A stretch of 64,000 nucleotides of DNA from Clostridium akagii DSM 12554 (GTDB taxonomy: Bacteria; Bacillota; Clostridia; Clostridiales; Clostridiaceae), in NCBI RefSeq assembly GCF_000686725.1, contig NZ_KK366008.1, positions 262,074-326,073 on the forward strand, written 5' to 3'. Shown piece by piece: positions 27,086-37,900 of the stretch (positions within the stretch are counted from its first letter, which is position 1; every line of letters begins with the position of its first letter). Both the position numbers and the translations under genes were made by a program. The notes under the pieces were generated by a model that was not told the DNA's origin, searched no databases, and saw only the letters and a program-made list of their open reading frames with translations.

Positions 27086-28309
27086 ATGGATTTTATAAAA
27101 ATATTGGAAAATAAAACTATAACTGACGTGCCATTCTTTAAAGCCGCTGGTATTCACTGCGGACTTAAAAGAGAAAAAAAAGATTTATGTGTTATATACA
27201 GCGAAAAAAAAGCTGTGGCTGCTGCTGTTTTTACTAACAATAAGGTTAAGGCGGCTCCTGTGCTTTTAAATATGAAAACCATAGCAAATAAAAACATCCA
27301 AGCTATTGTTGCCAACAGCGGAAATGCCAATGCTTGCACTGGTGCTGCTGGCTATAAAGATGCCGAAGTCATGGCTGAGTTAACTGCAAAAGAGCTTAAC
27401 CTTACCCCAGGGGAAGTTCTCGTAGCTTCAACCGGAATAATTGGAGAACCACTTAAATTTGACAAAATCACAAAAGGAATAAAAATGGCATGTGAAAATC
27501 TTTCCTTTCATGGAGGTAATGACGCTGGAAATGCTATAATGACCACTGATACGTTCCAAAAGAAGATTGCTATAGAATTTAACCTTGGAAATAAAAAAGC
27601 TATGATTAGTGCCATAGCGAAGGGTTCTGGAATGATACACCCTAATATGGGCACAATGCTTTCCTTTGTAGTTACAGATACTAATATATCTAAAGTCATG
27701 CTTGATAAAGCACTTAAGGAAAGTGTACTTGATTCCTATAATATGGTTTCAGTAGATGGTGACACCAGTACTAACGACATGGTAATAGTACTAGCAAATG
27801 GAGCCTGCGAAAATAAATTAATAGATTCTGAAGATGATGATTATGAAATATTTAAAACTGCGCTTCACTTTGTGAATGTTGAGTTATCAAAGATGATAGC
27901 AAAAGATGGTGAGGGTGCAACAAAACTTCTTGAAGTAATAGTTAATAATGCAAAAACACTAAATGATGCTAAAGTGTGTTCAAAATCTGTTATAACCTCA
28001 AGCCTTGTAAAAGCAGCTTTTTTTGGTGCTGATGCAAATTGGGGAAGAATTTTATGTGCTCTTGGTTATAGTGGTGCAGATTTAAATGTAAATGCCATAA
28101 ATATATTATTTAGTAACCAAGCAGGCCACATTCAAATTTGTAAAAACGGTGGAAATATACCTTTTGATGAATCCTTAGCAAAAAAAATATTAAATGAAGA
28201 TAAAATAACTATTACTATAGATCTTAATGATGGTAACTTCACCGCCACCGCTTGGGGCTGTGATTTAACTTATGACTACGTTAAAATTAATGGGTCGTAT
28301 AGAAGCTGA
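27086..28309 (+). CDS. argJ: Glutamate N-acetyltransferase / amino-acid acetyltransferase
   Basis: ArgJ transfers the acetyl group from acetylornithine to glutamate, recycling it; many also make acetylglutamate from acetyl-CoA. The 407-residue precursor cleaves itself into two chains at the A-T bond of DGEGATKL. The new N-terminal Thr (about residue 279) is the nucleophile. Other motifs are ANSGNANACTGAAG, ASTGIIGEP, MTTDTFQKK and GDTSTNDM. ATG 27086 has gaaggt at the right distance; the open frame extends to an ATG at 27068. The argB kinase expected in such operons is absent: a terminator follows at 28385. Confidence 0.96.
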   Translation: MDFIKILENKTITDVPFFKAAGIHCGLKREKKDLCVIYSEKKAVAAAVFTNNKVKAAPVLLNMKTIANKNIQAIVANSGNANACTGAAGYKDAEVMAELTAKELNLTPGEVLVASTGIIGEPLKFDKITKGIKMACENLSFHGGNDAGNAIMTTDTFQKKIAIEFNLGNKKAMISAIAKGSGMIHPNMGTMLSFVVTDTNISKVMLDKALKESVLDSYNMVSVDGDTSTNDMVIVLANGACENKLIDSEDDDYEIFKTALHFVNVELSKMIAKDGEGATKLLEVIVNNAKTLNDAKVCSKSVITSSLVKAAFFGADANWGRILCALGYSGADLNVNAINILFSNQAGHIQICKNGGNIPFDESLAKKILNEDKITITIDLNDGNFTATAWGCDLTYDYVKINGSYRS

Positions 28310-28384
28310 TAGATGCATTTGCCAAGTTTTAGGTTCCAGATAACAAGGATTTTCTGTTTTCTCAGAAGAATCAATTAAAAAAGG

Positions 28385-28425
28385 ACATGGATATATTTGT
28401 GCAAATCAAATATATCCATGTTCTT
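28385..28425 (+). terminator. Terminator after argJ
   Basis: The perfect 15-bp stem acatggatatatttg / caaatatatccatgt has a seven-base loop, followed by TTCTTTCTT. It ends the argCJ transcript and can act for the convergent gene. Confidence 0.85.
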
Positions 28426-28453
28426 TCTTATTAATGTACTATTTAATTTAATT

Positions 28454-29287
28454 TTATGTTTTATTTTTATTCATTTTCTGCCCTAGCGAAAAATCTTCCT
28501 TAGCGCTTAACTCTTTTTGCCAGGCTTCTTGTATTTGTTTATCTATAGCATATAAACAAGTAACGATCTTAATTAGTTCATGGTTTCCTGCGTCCATATC
28601 TTCTGCAATGTTAGTATCATTGCAATCTTGAACTAAATCAAAAACTGTCCACTCTGACCATGCTTTGTTAATATCAACTTTGTAGTTTTTATTTTGAGGA
28701 AATATGAATCTTAATTTTTCCGCTTCTTCCTCCCCATCTAAAATTTTCTTAAGGTAGAAAGACAATAACACGCTGGCTTTATCATAAACAATGGTTTTCT
28801 TATCTCTATGGTTTTTTATCCAAACTATAAGTATAATTGCCCTTATAAATTTGTCTTTCTCTATGAATTTTTCTAAAACTTCTGTATTAAGATTCTCACT
28901 ACTGATTCTAAATAGTAGCAAAATTTTCAGCTTAAGCTCCAAGTTTACCCATATTTTCTCAATATCTTCTTCATTAAAATCATTTAGGAATTTTAATTTT
29001 TCTTCACTCTTTAAATAATGAAAAGTGTCTGATTGTATAATAAATTCCAAATTTTCATTCCTAAGCAATTTAACTTTAAAAGCTTGCTCCATATTATTTT
29101 TAAAATTTATACCAATTTCAAAAGATACTGCTGCTTCTGGTTTAAGTACTTTAACTTTACACCTTAAATGACTTCTATTAAAATATAAATCCGGTTTGTT
29201 TTTTCTAATTATATAGCCATAATCATTTAATTTATGGGTGCTTGGATTATATCCACCAAACCACTTAACTATTCCAACCTCTCTCAT
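28454..29287 (-). CDS. Cold-shock-domain protein with a helical C-terminal extension
   Basis: A 277-residue protein. Residues 4-75 read as a cold-shock OB fold: GIVKWF, then a long loop, YGYI (RNP1-like), DLYFNRSHL (RNP2-like), and VSFEIG...QAFKVKLL at the end. The remaining about 200 residues are predicted helical, rich in Lys/Glu/Leu, with no family I recognise. Nucleic-acid binding is likely from the CSD; the rest is unknown. It overlaps the folC stop (29284-29287, ATGA) and is thus probably co-transcribed with folC. Typical CspA proteins are only about 66 residues, so this is a fusion. Confidence 0.7.
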   Translation of the reverse strand: MREVGIVKWFGGYNPSTHKLNDYGYIIRKNKPDLYFNRSHLRCKVKVLKPEAAVSFEIGINFKNNMEQAFKVKLLRNENLEFIIQSDTFHYLKSEEKLKFLNDFNEEDIEKIWVNLELKLKILLLFRISSENLNTEVLEKFIEKDKFIRAIILIVWIKNHRDKKTIVYDKASVLLSFYLKKILDGEEEAEKLRFIFPQNKNYKVDINKAWSEWTVFDLVQDCNDTNIAEDMDAGNHELIKIVTCLYAIDKQIQEAWQKELSAKEDFSLGQKMNKNKT

Positions 29288-30600
29288 TGATCTAATCCTT
29301 GATCATAATGAGTAATTATTTTTCTCATATCACCTATCATATACAAGGATCCTGAAATAAGTAGCAAATCATCCTTGCGACAATATTGTTTTGCCTTTAG
29401 AAATGCCTCTTTATAGTCATCCATACTTTCACAATTTTTATTATATTTTTTCACAACAAGTTCTAAATCTCTAGATAATTCAGCCCTCTGACTATGTGGG
29501 GTTACAGTTATAATCTTTTTAGCTTTTTTTGAAATAACTTCAACCATTTTTTCTACTTCTTTATCCCCCAGTATTCCAAGTATAAGCACAATTTTATTAT
29601 AATTAAAATAAGTTCCAATACTTTCACTTAACTTTTTTATTCCATCACTATTATGGGCCCCATCAATAACAACTAATGGATGATTTTCTAAAACTTCAAG
29701 TCTACCTTTCCATTCAACATTTTTCAAGGCTGATATAATATTTTTTTTATCCACATTCACCCCTAATTGAATTAACTCCTCAACACAATGTATTGCAGTA
29801 CTGCAGTTTAAAAGCTGATGTTTTCCTAAAAGTGATAAGGTTATATCATAAGAGTCATTTTTAGTCCTAACCTCAATATGTTGATACAACTTAGATGAAA
29901 TATTTTCAACCTCAATAAAACGCGCAGAATTATCATTAACTTTTATTATATATGCATTATTCGCTCTTGCTACTGATTCTATAACTTCTTCACTTTCCTC
30001 TTCCTGTGGATACAAAATAACCGTCTTATTTTTCTTTATAATTCCTGCTTTTTCAGAAGCAATTTCCTTTAAAGAATTGCCTAAAATATTCATATGATCG
30101 TAACTAATTGAAGTAATTACACATAGAATAGGATCTATAACGTTAGTAGAATCAAGTCTTCCACCAAGTCCAACTTCTAGTACAACAAAATCAATACTTT
30201 TCTCATAAAAATACAGAAAAGCAGCACAAGTTATTATTTCAAATTCAGTTGGGTGCTGATAACCAAGTTCTTCCACCTTATGTACAACCTTAGCAAGTTT
30301 TGTTACAACCCGTGATAGTTCTTCTTTAGGTATATTCACACCATTTATTTGTATCCTCTCTTCAAACTCTTCTAAAAAAGGTGATGTATACATACCAACC
30401 TTATATCCTGCTTCTCTGAGAATTTTTGTAATCATAATAGCTGTAGAACCTTTTCCATTTGTTCCTGCAACATGAATACATTTTATTTTTTTTTCAGGAT
30501 TACCCAAGAGCTCAAGTATCTTTTCTGTTCTTGATAACCCATAATTACTTCCAAACTTAGCTGCATTATTTATATAATCCATTGTTTCTCTGTAGTCCAT
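29284..30600 (-). CDS. folC: Folylpolyglutamate synthase / dihydrofolate synthase
   Basis: FolC adds glutamates to folates (Mur-ligase superfamily). The 438 residues contain the P-loop HVAGTNGKGST, the omega-loop region YTSPFLEEFEERIQING, GLGGRLDSTN, SYDHMNILG and VIDGAHNSDGI. The frame is open to 30642, but aaggatg lies before ATG 30600 (MDYRETMDYINN), giving the normal family start. In this region it sits downstream of valS and the damaged GNAT gene. Confidence 0.94.
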   Translation of the reverse strand: MDYRETMDYINNAAKFGSNYGLSRTEKILELLGNPEKKIKCIHVAGTNGKGSTAIMITKILREAGYKVGMYTSPFLEEFEERIQINGVNIPKEELSRVVTKLAKVVHKVEELGYQHPTEFEIITCAAFLYFYEKSIDFVVLEVGLGGRLDSTNVIDPILCVITSISYDHMNILGNSLKEIASEKAGIIKKNKTVILYPQEEESEEVIESVARANNAYIIKVNDNSARFIEVENISSKLYQHIEVRTKNDSYDITLSLLGKHQLLNCSTAIHCVEELIQLGVNVDKKNIISALKNVEWKGRLEVLENHPLVVIDGAHNSDGIKKLSESIGTYFNYNKIVLILGILGDKEVEKMVEVISKKAKKIITVTPHSQRAELSRDLELVVKKYNKNCESMDDYKEAFLKAKQYCRKDDLLLISGSLYMIGDMRKIITHYDQGLDQ

Positions 30601-30668
30601 TTCTTTACATCCTTTGTTTTTCGACATATTGAAAAAAATCACCTGGTTATTGCATCAGTATATCTTTT

Positions 30669-31174
30669 TCATAGGTCTGAATTATCTACCCAATATCTGC
30701 ATTTATGATCATTTATATCCAGAAGTCTGCCCTTATTATTTTCTATGACACTTCTAGATGGCGTATTATAATCTTCACAGGTAATTAGAACTTTATCTAT
30801 ATGTTTCTGTTTAGCTTTTTTTAAGAGTTCATTTAACATAATATTACCATATCCATTTCCTCTTTTAGATGGCCTTATAGAATAACCTATGTGACCTCCT
30901 TCTTTTTTTAGATTATCATTTAAGTAATCTCTTATTTTCCCAATACCACGGGCTCATCATCAATATATAACCAGTATAAAGTCTGTGGTACGTATTTAGA
31001 ATCTAAATTAATCCCCTTTGACATATTAATATTTCCTTTTAAATAATCTCTAAAATTTTCAGTATTTATATAGTATCCTCTGTTTTGAAATCCATTTTCT
31101 CCTGGTCCGATTTCCTTAATCATATCATATATATCCTTGCCATCTGCAATGGATAATTCTTTTAACTCAACCAT
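30669..31174 (-). pseudogene. GNAT acetyltransferase with a -1 frameshift at a slippery heptamer
   Basis: The first part (31174 to 30932, 80 residues: MVELKELSIADGKDIYDM to DDEPVVLGK-stop) is a GNAT N-terminus ending at the beta-strand just before the acetyl-CoA region. The -1 frame continues it without a gap. It reads GKIRDYLNDNLKKEGGHIGYSIRP, then the acetyl-CoA motif SKRGNGYGNIMLNELLKKAKQ and VLITCEDYN, to a TGA at 30669. The join is G-GGA-AAA-TAA (30932-30941 on the minus strand), a canonical GGGAAAA slippery site directly before the stop. It is either a one-base loss that broke the gene or programmed frameshifting. RBS gaggtga supports the start. Confidence 0.8.
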
Positions 31175-31268
31175 AATCTCACCTCTAACTAATATGGCAT
31201 CTTAGAAAAAATATCAAGTCAAATATACTATCATAATGACTTGATATTTTTAATGATGACTACTATTT

Positions 31269-33914
31269 TTAGTTTAAACTATCTATTCTAGAAAGTACAG
31301 CCTGAAGCATCTCTTTATATTTTTCGCCTTTTGCCTTTTCTTCTTCTATTACATTATCTGGCGCTTTTGAAACAAATCCTTGATTAGCAAGTTTTTTAGC
31401 TACTCTCTGTATTTCGTTTTTAAGCTTTTCCTCTTCTTTATGAAGTCTTTCCATTTCTTTTTCTAAATCAATAAGATCAAGTAGTGGCATAAACATCTCC
31501 CCGCCTTTTGTTACTACTGATACAGCATTTTTAGGTACTTCTGACTTTGATGAAATAAACACAACTTCACTGGCAGAGCCAAGTTTTTCTAGGTATGAAA
31601 TTCCTGCCTCATAAGCACTTTTGGCTGAATCTGCTAAAAGCACAATAAGTTTTGCCTTTCTTGAAGGCGGAACATTCATCTCTACTCTTACATTCCTTAG
31701 AGCTTTAATTGCTTCCATAATATAATTCATATCTTCCTCAGCTTTTGGGTCATGAAGCTCTTCAGTGTACTCTGGCCACTTTGAAATTGAAATTGATTCA
31801 TATTTTTTCTCTAAATGCTGATAAATTTCCTCTGTAATGTATGGCATTACAGGGTGTAATAGTTGAAGTCCAATAGTTAATACTCTATTAAGTACATTGT
31901 AAACTATACCCTTAGCCTTTTCATCTTCCCCATACATAGTTGGTTTAATAAGTTCAATGTACCAATCACAGAATTCAGTCCACATAAAGTCATAAACCTT
32001 TTGTGAAGCTATTCCAAGTTCAAACTTATCGATGTTTTCTGTTACTTCTCCTACCACTGTATTGGCCCTAGAAAGTATCCATCTATCAGCTAAACTATAT
32101 TCCTTAGAGTTTTCATATTTTTTCATCATATCATCATCTATATTCATCAAAACGAACCTGGATGCGTTCCAAATTTTATTTGCAAAATTCCTGGCATTTT
32201 CAACCTTTTCAGTTTTATACCTAAAATCATTTCCCGGTGCATTTCCTGTTATAAGTGAAAATCTTAGTGCATCTGCTCCATACTCATCAATAACATCCAG
32301 TGGATCTACTCCATTACCTAGGGATTTAGACATTTTTCTACCTTCAGCATCCCTTATAAGTCCATGCATTAAAACATGCTGAAATGGTACTTCTCCCATA
32401 TTGTGAATACCTGAAAAAATCATTCTAGCAACCCAAAAAAATATTATGTCATAACCTGTAACCAAAACATTTGTTGGATAAAAATAATCCAGGTCTTCAG
32501 TTTTATCAGGCCATCCAAGTGTGGAGAAAGGCCAAAGTGCTGAACTAAACCAAGTATCAAGTACATCTTCATCTTGATTTAAATTACTACTACCACATTT
32601 TGAACATTTTGTAGGAGCAACTGCATTAACTATTATTTCCCCGCAATCTTTACAATACCAAACTGGAATTCTATGTCCCCACCAAAGTTGTCTTGATATA
32701 CACCAATCATGAATATTATCCATCCAGTTGTAATAAGTCTTATCAAATCTTTCAGGTACAAATTTTATTTCCCCAGTCTTTACAGCATCTATTGCTGGTT
32801 TTGCTAAGGAATCCATCTTAACATACCACTGATTTGAAATCATTGGCTCAATAGTACATTTACATCTGTCATGTGTACCGACGTTATGTGTATGGTTTTT
32901 TATCCCAACAAGGAAACCCTGCTCTTTTAAGTCCTTAACTATTTCATCTCTTGCCTTATATCTATCAAGTCCTGAGTATTTTCCGTACCCTTTAACTATA
33001 GTTCCGTCATTATTTAAAATTGTTATTTCAGCTAATGAGTGCCTTTTGCCTACTTCATAATCATTAGGATCATGTGCTGGAGTTATTTTTACTGCTCCTG
33101 TACCAAATTCCATATCAACATAATCATCTGCAACTATTGATATCTCTCTGTTAACTAAAGGAAGTATCAATGTTTTCCCAACTAAATGCGCATATCTATC
33201 ATCTTTAGGATTTACAGCAACAGCAGTATCGCCAAGTAAGGTCTCTGGTCTAGTAGTTGCTATTTCCAAATATTCATCGCTATTTTTTACAGGATATTTA
33301 ATATTCCAAAAATGACCTTCCTGTTCTACATATTCAATTTCAGCGTCAGAAAGAGCTGTTTGACATTTAGGACACCAGTTTGTTATTCTGTTTCCCCTAT
33401 AGATAAGTCCTTCACTATACAATTTTACAAATACTTCTCTAACAGCTTTACTAAGCTTTTCATCCATAGTAAAACTCTCTCTAGTAAAATCAGCAGAAAC
33501 GCCCATTTTTTTAAGTTGACCTCTTATTCTTTCTCTATAGGTATCTGTCCATTCCCACACCTTTTCAAGGAAAGCATCTCTGCCCATTTCTTTTTTCTTT
33601 AATCCTTGCTTTAAAAGCTCATTTTCAACCTTTACTTCAGTGGCGATACTCGCATGGTCCTGGCCTGGTAGCCATAAAGTTGAGTACCCCTGCATTCTTT
33701 TTGTCCTTATTAGAAAATCTTGCATAGCATTGTCAAGGGCATGCCCTAAATGTAGCTGTCCAGTTATATTTGGAGGAGGCATAATAATTGTATAAGGTTT
33801 TTTAGTATGGTCTACTTTAGGAGTGAAAAATTTTTTATCTTCCCACCATTTGTACAGTCTATCTTCAAACTCTTTTGGATCATATGTTTTTGCTATATTT
33901 TTTGAATCTTCCAT
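31269..33914 (-). CDS. valS: Valyl-tRNA synthetase
   Basis: A class I synthetase of 881 residues charging tRNA-Val and hydrolysing Thr-tRNA-Val in its CP1 domain. HIGH-type motif is [15 protein letters not shown], editing domain [18 protein letters not shown], Zn-binding CKDCGEIIV...CSKCGSS, KMSKS motif [16 protein letters not shown]. The C-terminal coiled coil (about residues 815-881, [19 protein letters not shown]) embraces the tRNA. All motifs are intact. ATG 33914 has aggagga. A Val T-box lies upstream. Confidence 0.98.
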   Translation of the reverse strand: MEDSKNIAKTYDPKEFEDRLYKWWEDKKFFTPKVDHTKKPYTIIMPPPNITGQLHLGHALDNAMQDFLIRTKRMQGYSTLWLPGQDHASIATEVKVENELLKQGLKKKEMGRDAFLEKVWEWTDTYRERIRGQLKKMGVSADFTRESFTMDEKLSKAVREVFVKLYSEGLIYRGNRITNWCPKCQTALSDAEIEYVEQEGHFWNIKYPVKNSDEYLEIATTRPETLLGDTAVAVNPKDDRYAHLVGKTLILPLVNREISIVADDYVDMEFGTGAVKITPAHDPNDYEVGKRHSLAEITILNNDGTIVKGYGKYSGLDRYKARDEIVKDLKEQGFLVGIKNHTHNVGTHDRCKCTIEPMISNQWYVKMDSLAKPAIDAVKTGEIKFVPERFDKTYYNWMDNIHDWCISRQLWWGHRIPVWYCKDCGEIIVNAVAPTKCSKCGSSNLNQDEDVLDTWFSSALWPFSTLGWPDKTEDLDYFYPTNVLVTGYDIIFFWVARMIFSGIHNMGEVPFQHVLMHGLIRDAEGRKMSKSLGNGVDPLDVIDEYGADALRFSLITGNAPGNDFRYKTEKVENARNFANKIWNASRFVLMNIDDDMMKKYENSKEYSLADRWILSRANTVVGEVTENIDKFELGIASQKVYDFMWTEFCDWYIELIKPTMYGEDEKAKGIVYNVLNRVLTIGLQLLHPVMPYITEEIYQHLEKKYESISISKWPEYTEELHDPKAEEDMNYIMEAIKALRNVRVEMNVPPSRKAKLIVLLADSAKSAYEAGISYLEKLGSASEVVFISSKSEVPKNAVSVVTKGGEMFMPLLDLIDLEKEMERLHKEEEKLKNEIQRVAKKLANQGFVSKAPDNVIEEEKAKGEKYKEMLQAVLSRIDSLN

Positions 33915-33943
33915 TTTGTAATTCCTCCTGAACTAATTTTTTA

Positions 33944-34202
33944 CAAACAAAAAAGCGCAGCATCCTAACAAAGGACGACTGCGCGCGTTACCACCTTTTT
34001 TCCTGCAAGAATTAAATTGCAGGCTCTCAATTAATATCGGCTAAGATTACCGTCTTTGCTTTAAGTTTTTTATTCCTTGGCAAAAATGCTCCGAAGCAAC
34101 CTTCAAGAATGATGGTATAGAAGATCTTTCAGCTAAAATGTCTTCCTCTCTTAATACTTCTTTTTCTCTACTCCTCTTCATCAAAACATAAATATATTAT
34201 TG
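33944..34202 (-). promoter_or_regulatory. T-box leader of valS (specifier GUU, Val)
   Basis: The T-box core AGGTGGTAACGCG is read on the minus strand at about 33984-33996. It is followed by the terminator hairpin (gcgcagtcgtcc...ggatgctgcgc) and TTTTTT at about 33950. Stem I has GAGGAGTAGAGAAA; the specifier region is TTGAAGGTTGC with GTT (complement of 34098-34100) in the GAA-N-specifier position. Confidence 0.95.
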
Positions 34203-34207
34203 TTTTT

Positions 34208-34235
34208 ATTATATATTAAATAATATATATGTCAA
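34208..34235 (-). promoter_or_regulatory. Promoter of the valS T-box transcript
   Basis: TTGACA (complement of 34230-34235), a 16-base spacer and TATAAT (complement of 34208-34213), the best-matching sigA site in the window. Confidence 0.85.
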
Positions 34236-34340
34236 GTCATGTTGTAACTGTAACAATTTTTTTTATTTTTAATATACTGTAATTAAATGAACCTATGCTA
34301 CGTATCTGAATGTTACTATTGAAAGGTTATGAGATAAAAA

Positions 34341-34892
34341 ATGAGTGTACAAACGAACAAAAAAAAGTTTTATATTATAAAGCTTGATGAATGTAAATAT
34401 ATTGGTAAAAATGATGATTCATCCACATATCTTATGAAAGATAATACAGTTGTTAAAATTTATCAAGATCCATATAAATGCAAACGTGACTATACACTGC
34501 TTACAACTACAGATCTTATCCATGTCGTACCTAAAACTTATAACTTTTGTGGACACTATATTATAAGAGAATATGTTAAAGGAAGTAGCTTAAAAAAATA
34601 TGTAATGAAAAATGGTCTCAATAATTTTATTGCTCTAAAGCTAATTAAATTTTTAGAAAAAATATACAATTACAATATTAGAAATCTTAATGTAAATTCA
34701 GGTTATATTTTTATTACAAGCACCAATGATTTTATTCTAATTGATGCTGAATATAGTGATTGCAGTGAAAATAATTTTGAAAAATTATTTATGGATTTTA
34801 ATGATCTGACTATACTCAATAAATTTCAAACTGCTACAAAAAAATATAATAATAATTTGTATAACAAATGGTTTGCGAATAAAAAAGCCTAG
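34341..34892 (+). CDS. Small degenerate protein-kinase-like protein
   Basis: I do not recognise a named family. The 183 residues follow the order of a eukaryotic-like kinase core. It has a short N-lobe with YIGKNDDSSTYLMKDNTVVKIYQ (beta-strands and a VVKIY that could be the ATP-lysine strand) and HYIIREYVKGSSLKKYV as the hinge. IRNLNVNSGYIFI stands where HRDLxxxNIFI would be, and FILIDAE where DFG would be. The catalytic Asp of HRD is Asn here, so it looks like a pseudokinase or a very divergent lipopolysaccharide-kinase-type fold. It is monocistronic, with its own terminator at 34886. Confidence 0.5.
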   Translation: MSVQTNKKKFYIIKLDECKYIGKNDDSSTYLMKDNTVVKIYQDPYKCKRDYTLLTTTDLIHVVPKTYNFCGHYIIREYVKGSSLKKYVMKNGLNNFIALKLIKFLEKIYNYNIRNLNVNSGYIFITSTNDFILIDAEYSDCSENNFEKLFMDFNDLTILNKFQTATKKYNNNLYNKWFANKKA

Positions 34893-34928
34893 TATAAAAG
34901 CTAAATTCTGCCTTTATACTAGGTTTTT
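34886..34928 (+). terminator. Terminator after the kinase-like gene
   Basis: The stem cctagtataaa (34888-34898) / tttatactagg (34913-34923) is followed by TTTTTAA. It lies four bases before the end of the convergent 1434-residue gene. Confidence 0.85.
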
Positions 34929-34931
34929 AAT

Positions 34932-37900
34932 TTATGCCTTTATTGGAGGAGCATCTTCCATTCTTTGTCTTTTTTCTTCTACTTCTTCAGTCATTTTCAC
35001 AAAAGCTTCTTTTTTGTCCATATTCTTAAATGCAGTGGATAACATAAGCTTTATTCTATTTAATTGATTAACCTCACTTGCTCCTGGATCATAGTCAATT
35101 GCAGCAATGTTAGCATACGCATACCTTCTTTTTAATTCCTTAATCATACCCTTACCTGTTATGTGATTAGGTAGACATGCAAAAGGTTGCATACAAATAA
35201 CATTTTCTGTGCCGTTTTCTATAAGTTCAACCATTTCGGCAGTTAAAAACCATCCCTCACCTGTTTGGTTACCAATAGATACAATGTCATTAACTCCATC
35301 TGCTAATTTACCTATTGTAGCTGGTGCATCAAATCTTTCGCTAGCATTTAATGATTTTTTCATTTCTTTTCTATAATATTCGATTATACTTATGAATATG
35401 TTGCTCAAATATTTACTCTTTCTAGTTCCAGAAAGATATCTTTGCTTATAACCTGAATCGTAAGCACAATAAAGTAGAAAGTCTGTAAGATCCGGCATTA
35501 CAGCCTCTGCCCCTTCTTCTTCAATAACATTAACAATGTTGTTATTTGCCGTTGGATGGAATTTAACAAGAATTTCTCCTACAAGACCTACCTTAGGCTT
35601 ATTAATATTATTAATTGGTAAATTGTCAAATTCCTGAACTATCCCTCTTACATCTCTCCTGAACACGCTGTGTTTTCCAAGCCTTGTGGACTCTTTACAT
35701 ATCTTGACCCACTTATCATATAGTTCATTAGCAGAACCTGGTACCTTTTCATAAGGTCTAACTCTATATAAAACTCTCATGAGAATATCCCCATAGATCA
35801 ACGCTATAGCGCATTTATTAAGCATTGAAATTGAAAATTTAAATCCCGGATTTGTTTCAAGTCCTTGAGCACTTATTGAAATTACTGGAATTTCAGAAAA
35901 TCCTGCGTCAATTAATGCTTTTCTTATAAATCCAATATAATTGGTAGCTCTACATCCTCCACCAGTTTGAGAAATCAATACTGAAGTTAATTTCAAATCA
36001 TATTTTCCTGATTTTAATGCCTCAACTATTTGTCCAACTACAAGGATTGATGGATAACAAGCGTCATTATTTACATATTTTAGCCCTTGATCAACTGCAC
36101 TCTTGTCCACTGATGGTAAAACCACAAGGTTATACCCAGAAGCGTTAATTGCTTCCTCTAAAAATTGGAAGTGGATTGGTGCCATTTGGGGACAAAGTAT
36201 TGTATGGGTTTTTCTCATTTCCTCAGTAAATATTATTCGTTCCTCATTCTTCTCAATGTGTTCTTGTTTAGTTGTACTTTTACTTCTTTCTTCCATAGCA
36301 GCCTTAAGTGAGCGTATTCTTATTCTTACAGCTCCCAAATTATTGCCTTCATCTATTTTTATAACTGTATAAACTTTTTTACGTTTTTCAAGTATTTCCT
36401 CAACTTGATCAGTCGTTACAGCATCAAGTCCGCATCCAAAGGAATTTAATTGAATAAGCTCAAGATTGCTTTGGGTTGCAACAAAACTAGCTGCTGCGTA
36501 TAACCTTGAATGATATACCCACTGGTCCACAACCCTAAGTGGTCTTTCAACATCACCTAGATGTGCCACTGAATCCTCAGTAAGTACAGCCATACCATGA
36601 CTTGTTATAAGTTCAGGTATGCCATGGTTTATTTCTGGATCAACATGATAAGGTCTGCCACTTAAAACAATTCCCTTGATGTTTTTATCCTTTATATACC
36701 TTAAAACTTCTTCTCCCTTGTCCCTTATATCTTGCTTGTACATCATCTGCTCTTCATTTGCCATATCTACCGCTTGATTTATTTCATTTTTTGATATATT
36801 AAATTCTAAAAATTCCTCGTATAGCCTTGTTTTAAGTCTTTTTATATTATCAAAAGGCAAAAATGGATCCTTAAATAATATATCTCCACTTCTTAATTCA
36901 TCAACATTATTTTTTAAAGCCTCAGCATAAGAAGTAACTATAGGACAATTATAATTATTATTTGCACCTTCTTGTTCTTTATTCTCATAAGGTAGACAAG
37001 GATAAAATATAAATTTAATGCCTTTTTTTATAAGACTTTCTATGTGACCATGAGAAAGTTTAGCCGGATAACAAACAGATTCCGAAGGTATTGTCTCCAT
37101 TCCAAGTTCATATATATCCTTTGATGATCTAGGTGAAAGTTCCACTCTGAATTTAAGTTTTGTAAAAAATGTATGCCAGAACGGATAATTTTCATATAGA
37201 TTTAGCACCCTAGGTATTCCAACTATTCCTCTTTTAGCCTCTTCTTTCTTTAAAGATTTATAGGCAAAAGTCCTCTTATACTTATAGTCATAAAGGTTTG
37301 GTAATTTATTCTTCTCAATGGAATGACCTGCGCCTCTTTCACATCTGTTTCCTGTTATATATTCTCTTTTATCAGAGAACTCATTAACAGTTAGCATACA
37401 GTTATTACCACAAAGTCCACACCTTCTCATAGTAACATTTGTACTAAATTCATCCAGTTGATCTACACCTAATAATGTTGTAGCATAACCTTCTTCATAT
37501 CTTTCCCTAGAAATCAATGCGCAACCAAATGCACCCATTAATCCTGCAATATCCGGCCTCACTGCTTCTCTTTCAGAAATTAGTTCAAAACTTCTAAGTA
37601 CTGCATCATTATAAAATGTACCACCTTGTACAATTATCTTTTCACCAAGTTCCTTAGGGTTTCTAACTTTAATTACTTTTAATAGAGCATTTTTAATTAC
37701 CGCATAGGAAAGACCTGCGGAAATATCAGCAACATTTGCTCCTTCTTTTTGGGATTGTTTAACTCTTGAATTCATGAATACAGTGCATCTTGATCCAAGG
37801 TCAACAACGTTTTTAGACTGAAGTGCTGCAGACGCAAAATCTTTTATATCCATCTTCAGAGATTTGGCAAAAGTTTCAAGAAATGAACCACATCCAGATG

